NCBI RefSeq assembly: GCF_002288925.2
Contig: NW_022098069.1
Location: forward strand, 78,132,424-78,196,423
DNA: 64,000 nt
Reading direction: 5' to 3'
DNA from: Delphinapterus leucas
Taxonomy: Eukaryota > Chordata > Mammalia > Artiodactyla > Monodontidae
The notes under the pieces: model-generated
Database searches by the model: none
The model's input: only the letters and a program-made list of their open reading frames with translations
Told to the model about the DNA's origin: nothing
In this document: positions 35,356 through 46,830 of the stretch, one piece after another
Layout of the letters: each line of letters starts with the position of its first letter
How positions within the stretch are numbered: position 1 is the first letter of the stretch
Translations under genes and position numbers: made by a program

Positions 35356-35572
35356 TGTGAGCTTGCTCTATCACTCAGCATTAAAATAAAAGAAGAAAGG
35401 AAAAGAGAAAATATTAGAAAGAATGCCATGGTGGGCTAATGTTCATCAGTTTCCTGGAAAATAGAATTATTCATAGTTGTTTAATTCTAATAAAGACTCC
35501 AGTGACAGAAATATACTCATTGTAGTCCCAGAATTAGTAGGTTGACTTTGCTATATAGAGATGGACTTTGCA
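35356..35572. other. Short unassigned stretch
   Basis: Nothing recognised. Confidence 0.3.
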
Positions 35573-35583
35573 GCATTTACTTT

Positions 35584-35768
35584 GTTAAACAAATGTTTAT
35601 TTACTTGTTTATTTATTTGTTTATTTATTTGGCTGCACTGGGTCTTAGTCGTGGCACACAGGATCTTCACTGCAGCACATGGGATCTAGTTCCCTGATCT
35701 GGGATTGAACCCGTGCCCCCTGCATTGGGAGCGGGAAGTCTTAGCCACTGGACCATCAGGGAAGTCCT
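35584..35768 (-). mobile_element. Older tRNA-derived SINE (CHR-related)
   Basis: Minus-strand head GGACTTCCCTGATGGTCCAG with box-B-like GGGTTCAATCCCAG. The body is short and lacks the CHR middle. The tail is TTTA units on the + strand (35593-35630). A duplication GCATTTACTTT lies at 35573-35583 and 35769-35779. Divergence is higher than in the young copies. Confidence 0.85.
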
Positions 35769-35779
35769 GCATTTACTTT

Positions 35780-36820
35780 TAAAAATTTGCATCTTCTAAA
35801 AGTGACAGTAACAATGCTTGAATATGTGTGTGTGATATTTTTTTCCCTTAATTCATAGAGACAGAGATGAAATGTCACCCTATTGGGTTGCTAGATGTGA
35901 AAACAGCTAAGATTCATGGAAAATCATAGTAATTCTAAAATTTAATGTTAGACAGTTTTTATAAAATGATATATATGTGTGATAGCTATTCCAGTGACAG
36001 GTTTTCAATAAAGTTAAACTACAAGAAAATTTTATATTAGTGAAATGATTAGAAAGATATAATTAATCAAATTAATATAAAACCTGGTGTTAGTTTTATT
36101 TTTTCACTTTATTTTCATTAAAAGTTTTTAACCTGCAGACATGTTATTTCATAATGAACAATACTGGAACTATGAAGAAAGATACATGTGGTTCACTATG
36201 GTGTTTCAGAATACATGAGAAAATATTCTTTGTCTTTAAATTTGCATCTATTTTGAATTATGAGTGTGAGTGTACTTAAAATCAAGATTTGATCTCTTAT
36301 TTCTACCTTAACTCCTTTTATCAGATGGCATACTTCAGAGGAGAATCTAAGAGGTGCCCTTCAAAAGTCTGGCACCTCTCAGATGTCACCTTATACAGTT
36401 TTGCTATTATACCCAGAGCAATGTTTCTCTTTCATTTAATTTGCATTTGGCCCTCTATCAGGCATTGATTTTCACTTCTGTTCCCAATACAGCAGTAAGA
36501 CTTGGAATGTCTAAGTTGTGTCTGATATTTCATTTGGGAGTTCTATTCTTTCATTGCTACTAAAATCCATTTTTCAGAGGACTAGAGTTAATTCTTCAGA
36601 GTAAGTCTCAGATCTCTAATGCTTTAATTTAGAGATGGAAAGTACTGTGATAGATAACGTGGCTTATGAAACGGGAAGGGGGTCACCCAATATTTTTGAT
36701 TAATAAAACGTCATCATCCTACTTCACAGAAACCTTCAAAAATTATATTTACATAAAACTGTAGAAAGTTATATCATAAAGGGACAAAGATTAAATTCTG
36801 AAAAGTTATTTTTCCTTTTA
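35780..36820. other. Unassigned sequence
   Basis: No gene or named repeat seen. Confidence 0.35.
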
Positions 36821-36834
36821 AGAATAGTTTTCTT

Positions 36835-37038
36835 GGGCTTCCCTGGTGGCGCAGTGGTTGAGAGTCCGCCTGCCGATGCAGGGGACACGGCTTCGTGCCC
36901 CGGTCTGGGAAGATCCCACGTGCCACGGAGCGTCTGGGCCCGTGAGCCATGGCCACTGAGCCTGCGCGTCCGGAGCCTGTGCTCCGCAGCGGGAGAGGCC
37001 ACAACGGAGAGAGGCCCGCGTACCGAAAAAAAAAAAAA
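36835..37038 (+). mobile_element. CHR-type SINE, short form, young
   Basis: Nearly canonical: GGGCTTCCCTGGTGGCGCAG, box-B-like GGCTTCGTGCCCC, body, GTACCG and an A tail. A perfect 14-bp duplication AGAATAGTTTTCTT at 36821-36834 and 37039-37052. Among the youngest copies in the window. Confidence 0.96.
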
Positions 37039-37052
37039 AGAATAGTTTTCTT

Positions 37053-38929
37053 AATTTGTAAGAGTTAATAGAAAGTCTAATACATTGAGTATTAGTCCAT
37101 GAGACAACGAGTATTAGTCCATGTTTAATCTGTGCAGAGCTACACATATTATGAAAGCACACCTAATAAGTTTCCATAAGAATGTCCGTGGTATCCACAC
37201 ACAATGTATCCCATAGGAGACTGAGAAATGCTACAGCATATATCTCCATAACTTCTGCAAAAAGACGTATATGCTCATTTCTAAGGCAAAAACAAGGGAC
37301 TACTCATTTTATGAGTCAGACTTTAAAGCAAGTCTTTTTCATTTCTATTATAGATCATTTAATTTATTCTGATTTATGTATACAGATGTCCGCTTAAAAA
37401 TGTATATTTCATAAAGACTCAGACTAGATTTATAAGAAAAAATTTAGAAGCAAAAATAGGTATTAGGAAGGACTATTACTCTACTCTTGAAGGCTGCTGA
37501 AAATAAGACAATAAAATAGACAGGATTAGAAACAGAGTATTTTTAAATAGATGTTTTAGAATGGTGTTTCTATATGTACTTCTAAAATCACAATGCTACT
37601 CTCCTCCCACCTGCTTGCTAGAAACGTTTTAAAAGATTTATAAAACACAAGTAAACTTTAAAAAAACCTGAATAAAATGACATACAGTTCTGATTCCCAT
37701 TAGAGTCCCTAATGATGCTCATTACAGCCCAAACTACATTTTAATGCTGAAATATAATGCCTCTATTCATCATCAGAATGGAATATGGATGCTGACAATT
37801 GACGAACCTTAATAATAGAAGAGTTCACAAAATTCAAAACTCTCTGTATATATTTTCAGCTTGAAATGAAATGTGTGATGGATGTTGATCAGCTCCAAGA
37901 AAAGAGAAATGACACTTCTGAAAGAGGAAATAAAGATAAAGTGTTCTAAAAAAGTTAAGCGACATCACTCACTTTATCAAATAGGCATAAGACAGAGCGA
38001 AAACCTTTCCAACAAAATTAAAAAGGAATATGAGGAATTTCTTATTAGATTACTTTTCATTTTAAAGAGGTCATTATAAACCAGGTTTTAATAGTCTTAA
38101 ATTCTCATTTTCTATCTCTTTTAGAAGGCGGCTTTGTTTATAATTTTGCGTCTCTGTGTTTCCATGTGTGTGGTCCTTTTCTTTTTTGAGAAAAAAGAGC
38201 TAATTTGCTTTTTTATAGGATGTTGAGTTTTGAGACAGGATGAAGACATGTGGGTCAGTATTAGCCTCAAGCCCAGAGAAATCAAAAGGTTAGTAAAGAT
38301 CAGCTATTCCATAGGGATAATTTATTTGTATTCTCTGTTCTAACAATTGAAGAATTGTTTTGAGATCCTATAACTAGGGAGCAAGATATCACATTTTGAT
38401 TCACAATTAAGAAGTGAAAATATTAAAGTTTTGCTGCTAAGTTATAATTGATAAATGTTCTTTAGAGACAATTTTGTAAATATAGAAGCTATTAAAAACA
38501 AAATAAATATCACTGGTGATCTCATGTGCAGTGATAATCCTTGCTGAGATCTAGAAGGTCTTCCCACCTCCTTTTGGTTTGTATTGGGCTGATCTTTCTA
38601 GTCTGTCCTGTAGTGTGTTTTCCTCAATATTACAGTGTGAGCATATTTTTTGTTAATATGCAAATTTCACAAAAGCCTTGTAAGTTATTTGATAAGATCC
38701 TACTGAAACTAATATTAGCATTCAAAATATAAAAATCCAACTCTAAATTTGTTTTTGTCAGAGCAATGTGACTGATATGTCACAGAGTCTATAGGAACTT
38801 TGGTCTTCGGAGTTTTACCAAATGCCCTTGTGAAAATATCTTGGCTTTATCCTTTATTGTGGGGCAATTTCTTCATTATCCTCTCTATTTATTTTCCTGT
38901 GCAAATTTGACTGCATAAGTTTTTTATGG
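37053..38929. other. Unassigned sequence
   Basis: No named repeat. Frames at 37182-37397, 37882-38079 and 38541-38732 have no support. Confidence 0.35.
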
Positions 38930-39830
38930 GATAATTTTGATTAAATTAAAAAATTTGATTAAAAACTCTATTTCTCTAGGGAATTATTCATTTCATCTAA
39001 GTTTTCAAAACTATTTGTATAGGCCTGCAAAGTAGCCTCTTGTGATTTTTAAAAAATGCCATTTTCCCTTTACCATCTATTTATTCTGTCTCTCTGTCTC
39101 TGTCTCTGTCCCTCTTTCTCTCTTTTCATGATCAAATTAAATAGTGATTTGGTAAAAAAAAAGGAATAAAAAAGGATTCTAAAATATAGATTTGTTCTTT
39201 TTCCTTTCTCTAACTTATTAATTTCTGCTTTTTTATTATTTCCTTTCTTGTACATTCTTTCCATGTACTTTGCTGTTCTATTTCTGGTTTTTGGAGCTCA
39301 GAATTTAACTCACTTATTTTCATTCTTTCATTTTTAATAACAAAAATGCACAGAACTATAAATACTCCTCTGTTCATTGTTCAAAATCCCATAAATTCTA
39401 TTGTTTTCATAGAATTCATTAATCTAATATTTCAGTTGTATTCTTTCTTTCATCCAAGACTTTTTAATAGAATCCATTTCCATTTTTGACTTGTTTTTTT
39501 TCCAATTATTATTTTTTCACAGTTTCTCTGTATTTTGTAATTCTTCCAGTGACATATGAAGGTTATCAAAGACCAAGACCCTTCATATCTAATAATGTAT
39601 GAGACCAACACCAGTATCATGGGAAGTTCAAATAGCTTGGCTCTTGAAGTAATTTTGAATGATTCCAATGATAAAATGCTTGACTTGCTTTGGAAGGGGG
39701 TTGCTATTTTGCTTTCCATTAAAAATGTTTTCTATATAAGCTGACTATTTGGGTTTAATATCTATTTTCTGTTTCTATTGTTCTTCTATATGAAGTATTT
39801 ATGAATTCCTTAATATTCTGAAAACTCCAG
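38930..39830 (-). mobile_element. Old L1 ORF2 fragment, very divergent
   Basis: 'tcattcatttcatctaagtt'-type text, 'ttattaatttctgctttttt', 'attctttctttcatccaag' and 'gggtttaatatctattttct' follow the antisense ORF2 order of old L1s. A run of CTCTGT units lies at 39087-39121. A stretch at about 39545-39710 does not fit and may be an insertion. Confidence 0.55.
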
Positions 39831-40252
39831 AAGTAGTTCTCTATTTATATATTTTATTTGTATTTCATACTATATATTTATACTATATATTTATATTTTA
39901 AGAACTTTCTCGCTGTCTGACCTAGAGATTTCAACTGCTGCCTTTCTCCTTTTAATCTGTCACCATGCATGTTACCTCTTGGAATTCCATCCCTGAAGAG
40001 TATCTTCTGTTTTACTCCAGACACTAGGGCACACACTATTTTAATCTCAATGATTTTACTGGTAATAAATTTGGGGAAACTTAAGTTATAAAATAACAAA
40101 TCTTGATGTATAATCAAGCTTGAAGAAATGTTATAAATATCTTTTTTCCCTTTTTCCATATCTATATTACTTCAGTTTTTCCATGTTTTTATTAAAAGTC
40201 ATTCTGAACCTAGGTGTCTGCTCACACTCATACCTGCCTCATTTCATGCAGT
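39831..40252. other. Unassigned sequence
   Basis: Nothing recognised between the old L1 and the small inverted L1. Confidence 0.3.
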
Positions 40253-40264
40253 GAAAGGGGATTT

Positions 40265-40703
40265 TTTTTTTTTTGGAGTATAATTGCTTTACAATGGTGT
40301 GTTAGTTTCTGCTTTATAACAAAGTGAATCAGCTATATATATACATATATCCCCATATCTCTTCCCTCTTGCGTCTCCTTCCCTCCCACCCTTCCTATCC
40401 TACCCCTGTAGGTGGTCACAAAGCACCGAGCTGATCTCCCTGTGCTATGTGGCTGCTTCCCACTAGCTACCTATTTTATATTTGGTAGTGTATATAGGTC
40501 CATGCCACTCTCTCACTTTGTCCCAGTTTGCCCTTCCCCCTCCCCGCGTCCTCAAGTCCATTCTCTAGTAGGTCTGCGTCTTTATTCCCATCCTGCCCCT
40601 AGGTTCTACATGACCTTTTTTTTTTTTTTAGATTCCATATATATGTGTTTTGAACTAATTCAGAAAGATAAAAACAAATACTGTATGCTAACACATATAT
40701 ATG
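40265..40703 (-). mobile_element. Small 5'-inverted L1 3' end with perfect target duplication
   Basis: From 40265 a T run and the young-type L1 3'UTR read on the minus strand up to about 40649 ('gattccatatatatgtgtt'). From about 40651 the sequence is L1 in the opposite sense ('cagaaagataaaaacaaata', then 'acacatatatatgg'), covering the same point of L1 and slightly upstream. The whole is flanked by GAAAGGGGATTT at 40253-40264 and 40704-40715. This is one twin-primed insertion of about 440 bp. Confidence 0.92.
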
Positions 40704-40715
40704 GAAAGGGGATTT

Positions 40716-41939
40716 GATACTATTAAATAGGTAGATTCAAACCTACAGAGTGTAAAATAAGATCTGATTTTAAAATTCTATATTTGTTGACTACTTTCTT
40801 TGTTTTTCACTTTGGTCTATGAAGATACTATAGCTCTAAATATCCATTCTATACCATTTTCTTAAGCAATAAATTCACTTACAATGCAAAGTAGTATAAT
40901 ATAGCAGTTGGAGGTACAAAACACTTCAGTTAAATTGATGACTTTAAATTAGTTTACAAACATTGATTAAATTTTACTCAGCTATAGAAACATATCATTA
41001 TAGTTTTCTTAGACTAAGTATGATATATGATATTGTAATAACAGATTTTTCCACCATTTTCCAAGTTACAAAAAGTAATTTGGATGACCGAAAAATACAT
41101 AGGAGACATTTCAACATATAAATTACTATTAATAAATATTAGAGGCAGCGTTTTTTTAAAAAAAATAATGTTACCTGTAAATTAACGTAGCAGATCTTGA
41201 AGTAACAGCCAAGAAGGTAAATGATTCTGTTAATCTCAGTAGGAAACTATGAAATATAAATTGCTTATGAGAAAATAGAACATTGTAATTTTTCTTCTGT
41301 ATGTTCTTTTGTTTCCTAGACATGAAAATACTACCCTCTTAAAAAAACCTGCTAGGTAAAAGAATTGGGGTAATTATATATAACTATATACAATAAAACT
41401 ATATATAAAAACTAAGTTAACATTTTGCATTAGAATCACCATTATTTAAGAAAAATCCATTAAAATTCACAACCCATTAAAGTTTACTTCAAGGTAACAC
41501 GTTTTTTCCAGAACAGATTGTTTTTCCAATTTTATCCATATTCTTGGTAAATTTATCTCAATAAACATGCTTCTACTTCTTTATCGTCTTTGCCTAATTA
41601 CCTTCAGCTTTTAAGAGAGATCTGTAATATAGAGCTTGATAATATACTCCAGATGTCTTCCATCTGACAATATTATTCTGAATGTATAACAGACTTAAAA
41701 GTTCTCTGTTACCTCTCAAAGAGAAGTTTCATAAAGTGATGTACTACTCCCTCTGGTATTATACAATAGCCATAGATTGTAAGGAACTGAAAAATATTCA
41801 TAATAATATGTTATCTGCATACAAACAAATATGTTTTATATTTGTACCTATTTATTTATTTCTATGGTCATGTAAAACTCTTCTCTGAACAAAATAACAT
41901 GAAACTAAAATAATCATGTTCAGATAGTAGATAGAACAT
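40716..41939. other. Unassigned AT-rich sequence
   Basis: No gene or named repeat seen. The frame at 41682-41888 has no support. Confidence 0.35.
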
Positions 41940-42275
41940 TATGCAGATCATAAACATGTTAAATTAGTTACACAAGGAGGCTGTTAGACTCAGGTGGCTC
42001 TAATGCTGTGGCAGCCCACATGAACAAACCAAAATCTATGATTGCTTCAAAGTTATGAAATTGAAACCTAAGGACAACCAATCACAAGCAGCCAGCTGGG
42101 CTTTAAGTTATAGCCAATCAATAATTTCCTTACTTTGCTTCAGCCTTTTCTCTAGAAAATTCTCTCCTTGAGCTCCTGTTGGTGGAGCATTCCTAGCCAC
42201 TTCAGTATGGTGATTAGAATAGATTTTTCTCAAACTCTTAAAATTTTCAATATGCCTCAGTTTATGTTTAAAAAC
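41940..42275 (+). mobile_element. Possible ERV LTR with two CCAAT boxes
   Basis: 'gcccacatgaacaaaccaaa', 'ggacaaccaatcacaagcag' and 'gttatagccaatcaataatt' are LTR-like, with CCAAT at 42078-42082 and 42114-42118. Downstream, 'ctgttggtggagcattccta' recalls ERV LTR downstream blocks. I cannot name the family or fix the ends. Confidence 0.5.
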
Positions 42276-42654
42276 TTCAATCCGTATATTCCCTAAACCT
42301 ACTGCTAGTGGTTACATACTGCATCCTTAGCTGACTATAACTTTGATGTCCAAATCACCAACTTCTAAGCACATCAGTAGTTTGTCATCATTTTGATAGA
42401 TCTTCAATTTTTGGGACTCATTCCTTCAATATTAATTTTATCTTAATTACCTTATTTCATTATGTGACATTTTCAGTAAATCATCATCACCTTCATCTTG
42501 CCAATCTTTGTGTTATGTACAGAGAATACAAAATGAAAAAGGCTCTTCTTAATCTAGTTGAGGTTGAAAAGTTCTACAGCAATGAATAAACCAGATGTGT
42601 TTGGGGAGCAGCAAAACAATGAATTTAAAAGTTGGGATCATATCTTTCCACTTC
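42276..42654. other. Unassigned sequence
   Basis: Nothing recognised. Confidence 0.3.
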
Positions 42655-43040
42655 TAAAATCCCTGAAAAGCTAATGAAAGCATTCAAATCCTTACCATAT
42701 CCTGGGCCACAAGGCACTATATGATTATTTCATTGTCTACCACCTCCATTGCTATCTCTCCTTCGGCCACACTGGTTTCCTTGTTCTTTCTTAAACACCC
42801 AAGCATAAACCCATATCAAGGTGTTTGCATTTGCTGTTTCCCCTAGGAGAGATTTTCTTCTTCCACATAACCCTTGGCCAGCTCCCAAACTTCAGTCAGG
42901 ATTCTGCTTAAAATTTGCCCCTCCTCACAGAGAACTCCTTCCAGATCACCCTGTCTAAAACAGCACTCCTCTTCACTCCTCATCCTTTTATTCTACTTAT
43001 TTTTATTCAGAGCATTTATTATTAATTGACATTATTTTAC
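42655..43040 (+). mobile_element. L2 LINE, part 1
   Basis: 'tggccacaaggcactatat'-type text, 'ggccacactggtttccttgt', 'aaggtgtttgcatttgctgt' and 'gagaactccttccagatcac' follow the C-terminal coding part of L2 ORF2 in order. It is interrupted by a SINE at 43051 and resumes at 43267. Confidence 0.8.
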
Positions 43041-43050
43041 AGTGTTTTTT

Positions 43051-43256
43051 TTTTTTTTTTTTCGGTTCGCGGGCCTCTCACTGTTGTTGCCTCTCCCATT
43101 GCAGAGCACAGGCTCCGGACGCGCAGGCTCAGCGGCCATGGCTCACAGGCCCAGCCGCTCTGCGGCATGTGGGATCTTCCCGGACCGGGGCACGAACCCG
43201 CGTCCCCTGCATCGGCAGGCGGACTCTCAACCACAGTGCCACCAGGGAAGCCCTAT
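43051..43256 (-). mobile_element. CHR-type SINE, short form, inside L2
   Basis: Minus-strand short CHR copy with a long T run as A tail (43045-43062) and the canonical head at 43230-43253. Duplication AGTGTTTTTT at 43041-43050 and 43257-43266 (its T part overlaps the tail, so the left boundary is ambiguous). The 139-codon frame is a SINE translation. Confidence 0.93.
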
Positions 43257-43266
43257 AGTGTTTTTT

Positions 43267-43405
43267 AATAGTCAGCCCTGTGAGAATGTAAGCTCCAAGA
43301 AGCCAAGGATTTTGTCAGTTTTCTTATTGTGTCCCCAGGGCCTAAAACTTTTCTTCGCAAAATGTCAGTATTCAATACATTTTCTGAATAAACAAATGAG
43401 TTATT
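43267..43405 (+). mobile_element. L2 LINE, part 2 (3' end)
   Basis: 'gagaatgtaagctccaagaa' and 'attgtgtccccagggcctaa' are the L2 3' block. With 42655-43040 it forms one L2 copy split by the SINE. Confidence 0.8.
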
Positions 43406-44698
43406 CATTACTTATTTATTTTATTGACCTTCTTGGTATCAAATACAATAAAATAATTTGAAAAAATAGTTGGGTATCTTCAGAGTAAGTCAGAAGGTCA
43501 AATTGGATTGAAGAGTAAACATATAGAAGTGAGCTTCTTACATTGATGATTGGGGGCACGATATAGGTTTTCTATGGAAGTGGAAAATTACAAAATTTAT
43601 TTTGTAAAAATTTTACTTTGATGTATAGTAATTAAGCACTTATGCCATAAGAACAACTCAGGCTTAAAATTTTCAACTTTCAATGAAGTAAAGATAAGCA
43701 AATTTAAGGGTCAAACTATAGAGGCTAAATCATTCACAAAAATGCATGGAAGTCTCCGCATTATTTCTACACAATGTATACCCATATCATTTTCAGGTAA
43801 TAAACCTCATTCTTGGTATTATACATTTTCAATGGTTTATTATTAAATCAGAGAATGAGGGGAAAATGTCCACCATCTTCTAAAGTAGTATCTTTATCAA
43901 CTAAACAAAGATATTTGCAACTTTACCTGAGATCCAAAAGTAGGGACGCTGCTTGGCCTCAAAGTTTTTAGAAACTAAAGAAATAAAAGCCAAGTCAATA
44001 GAAAATATATGAAGCATATTTTTGTCAAATTGAGCTTACATTTTTAATAACACATTTTAAATCACATTTGGTATCTAGCAATTTTAGTGAAGCTCTATAT
44101 TCTTATGCAGATTATGTAAAAATGCTACTTGCATAACATTTTGGGAAGGAGATTTAGAAAGTGTTATCTTCTAAAGATCATTTAAATATAAGACTATGGA
44201 GCAATTATCCCTGGATGTTTAAAACATCAGATGGTGGAAAAATCACCTCATCTTGTTCAATGAGAGCAATCTGGAGGCATGCAGTGTGTATTATAATTGT
44301 TTTATTATATTTAGTTGAGGAGAAAATGCTTGTCAGAATTTGATTACCTGCCCAAGCCTATATAAGTGGTTACCAAGAAAAAAAATACACCTTGGCAAAT
44401 GCTGCCTATTAGTCAAGGAAGTGCTTACACTCAGTTTGTGTATGATGTTTGAAGACAATTTAAATTTAGAATCTTGGTGATTCTTGACATACTTTTTAAG
44501 ATTCAAAGATTACATGAAAGAAGACTCAAAAGAAATTCATGTTGCCTGTACTAAACAGCTGAGCATCAGAAAGAAAGGGAAAAAAATAATTTTTATTCTC
44601 AAGCTGCTATATCTTTGAAATAACTTACAAACACCAAATGGAAATCACTTTTGCAATATTTTACTCTTTGCAGACCAATCAATTACATCAAAATAGCA
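43406..44698. other. Unassigned AT-rich sequence
   Basis: No gene or named repeat seen. Confidence 0.35.
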
Positions 44699-44753
44699 AA
44701 AAAGGAAGAAAAAGAAAGGAATAAAGGAAGGATGGAAGGAAGGAAGGAATGAA
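44699..44753. repeat. (GGAA)n-like purine tract
   Basis: Imperfect GGAA and AAAG units over about 55 bp. Confidence 0.9.
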
Positions 44754-44787
44754 GAAACCCTACTTCCTGAAAATGTGTCCTTTTTTT

Positions 44788-44838
44788 AAAAAAATAGATC
44801 TTTATTGGAGTATAATTACTTCACAATACTGTGTTAAT
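44788..44838 (-). mobile_element. Very short L1 3' tail
   Basis: 'tctttattggagtataatta' plus 'cttcacaatactgtgttaat' is the extreme 3' end of the young L1 family, read on the minus strand. Only about 50 bp is kept. Confidence 0.75.
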
Positions 44839-44939
44839 ATATTCATAATTCAGCTTTGGATTCTGCTACCTGTATTAGCCTCTCTAATAAAAGAACCTAG
44901 AATGATGGTGGAATGTATTCCCAGGGGTTAGAAAAGGTC

Positions 44940-45060
44940 ACTGCAACATTTATTCATTCAGCAAATACTTGGATGTGTACCTAGTGCCTGACATCTTTCT
45001 AAGGCCTGTAGATATAGCAGAAAACGCTTACACAGCTTACATTCTAAAGGGATCGGGTAC
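44940..45060 (-). mobile_element. L2 3' end, antisense
   Basis: 'tttattcattcagcaaatac', 'acctagtgcctgacatcttt' and 'cagcttacattctaaaggga' are the antisense of an L2 3' end. It may belong to the same L2 as 45880-46830. Confidence 0.6.
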
Positions 45061-45407
45061 TTCATCCTACTCTCTCCTCTTATTTTTCCAACTTCATAAC
45101 TTCTCTTATTTCCATTTGATCCTGTTGTTTCTTTTTATACCATTGTTCCTAACTGAGAAACCAATTCGGACTTAATATCTTTGTTTTGTCATCAGCAATC
45201 TTGATGAAAATAATGACTAGATTGACATCTTTTTAAGCTTCTGCCTGGTAAGAAAAAGTTCAGAAGTGCATTTCATTATCCTAAATGGTGTTATATTTTC
45301 TTATCCTTTTTTGAGATCTGGAAAAAATACATGTGTTCATTAAATTCTGAGGCTCTTAACACTTTCAGCAGCCTTACATTCTCCATACTATTTAAACAGG
45401 AGGTTGA
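45061..45407. other. Unassigned sequence
   Basis: Nothing recognised; may be worn L2. Confidence 0.3.
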
Positions 45408-45421
45408 AGAACAGCAATCTA

Positions 45422-45750
45422 GGGCTTTCCTGGTGGCACAGTGGTTGAGAGTCTGCCTGCTAATGCAGGGGACATGGGTTCGAGCCCTGGTCTGGGAAGA
45501 TCTTACATGCCGCGGAGCAACTAGGCCCGTGAGGAACAGCTACTGAGCCTGCGTGTCTGGAGCCTGTGCTCCATAATAAGAGAGGCCACGACAGTGAGAG
45601 GCCTGCGCACTGCGATGAAGAGTGGCCCCCACTTGCCACAACTAGAGAAAGCCCTTGCACAGAAACAAAGACCCAACACAGCCAAAAATAAAATTAAAAA
45701 ATAAAATAAAATAAATTAAAAGAAGGCTCAACATTAAAAAAAAAATAAAA
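45422..45750 (+). mobile_element. CHR-type SINE, long form
   Basis: tRNA head (CTTTCCTGGTGGCACAGTGG; GGGTTCGAGCCC), body, and the extra 3' block (CCACAACTAGAGAAAGCC; AAAGACCCAACACAGCC), then a complex A-rich tail with AAATA units and an odd 'gaaggctcaacatt' piece. A perfect 14-bp duplication AGAACAGCAATCTA at 45408-45421 and 45751-45764. A second clear copy of the long class. Confidence 0.95.
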
Positions 45751-45879
45751 AGAACAGCAATCTACTTGGAAGGGGAGGCTAGAGAATTTGCCTTTAACTG
45801 CATTTGCCTCCTATCAAGTGAATATGCATGGACATACAGTACTAGAGCAATTTTATATAAATGTAATGTTTATTACAGA

Positions 45880-46193
45880 ATTTACAGGCAAGCATAAAAC
45901 TAGTATAATTTGCTGATGGATTACTGAGAGAAAGAAAGGAGAGGATGATTCCAAATTATGGGGGTGGATGTCTAAAAGGCTGGAGTTGCCATTAACTGTG
46001 TTGGGGAAGATAGCATCAACACTGGAGAGAAGGAGCGAGAGATTAAGATTTTTGGCTTGGATTTTAACCATGTTAAGTTTGACTTACCTATTTAGAACTC
46101 AAAATAGAATTCTCTAGCAGGTAATTATATATACAAATCTGAAATTAATGGGAGATACCCAGGTTTTCGATAAAAAGTAAGGCCTCATCAACA
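45880..46193 (-). mobile_element. L2 ORF2 region, antisense, part 1
   Basis: 'tttgctgatggattactgag', 'gctggagttgccattaactg' and 'taaccatgttaagtttgact' are antisense L2 ORF2 blocks. Continues after the SINE at 46208. Confidence 0.65.
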
Positions 46194-46207
46194 CATAGGT
46201 GACATTT

Positions 46208-46410
46208 TTTTTTTTCTTGCGGTACGCGGGCCTCTCACTGTTGTGGCCTCTCCCATTGCGGAGCACAGGCTCCGGACGTGCAGGCTCAGTGGCCATGGCT
46301 CACGGGCCCAGCCTCTCCGCGGCATGTGGGATCTTCCCGGACCGGGGCACGAACCTGTGTCCCCCGCATCGGCAGGTGGACTCTCAACCACTGCGCCACC
46401 AGGGAAGCCC
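46208..46410 (-). mobile_element. CHR-type SINE, short form, inside L2
   Basis: Minus-strand copy with T run, GGTACGCGGGCC, and head GGGGCTTCCCTGGTGGCGCA at the right. A perfect 14-bp duplication CATAGGTGACATTT at 46194-46207 and 46411-46424. The insertion splits an antisense L2. Confidence 0.96.
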
Positions 46411-46424
46411 CATAGGTGACATTT

Positions 46425-46830
46425 AAAGTTATGAAAGAGGATCACTGCATAGAGAACGTGATAGCAATGGTAGTCAGACCACTCAACTGTTTACAGGGTG
46501 GGGAATGGAAGAGAAACTAGCATACAGAGAATGAGACCAAGAGCTTACTGTGATAGGAGGAAAACCAGGAGGTTGTGACATTCTAAAAACACCAAGTGAA
46601 GAACTGTTTAAAGGAGGAAAGTGTGGTTCACTGTGTCAAATACTGCTAAGTCAAGTAAGATGAGAACTGAGAACTGATCACTGGAGTTTGAAATGTGGAG
46701 CTTTTAGATAACCTTGCCAAGAATATTTATATATGTCTATGGATAAAAGCTTGATTTAAGTGAGTTTAAAAAGAAGAAAAAGAAAATTAAAACCAGCAAG
46801 TATTAGACAACTCACTGTAGAATGTTGCAC
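46425..46830 (-). mobile_element. L2 ORF2 region, antisense, part 2 (reverse-transcriptase part)
   Basis: 'gtgtcaaatactgctaagtc' and 'aagtaagatgagaactgaga' are the antisense of the L2 reverse-transcriptase block that encodes an 'LDLSAAFDTVDH'-like motif (A motif). Earlier, 'gaggaaaaccaggaggttgt' also fits. It is frameshifted, so non-coding. Confidence 0.7.
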
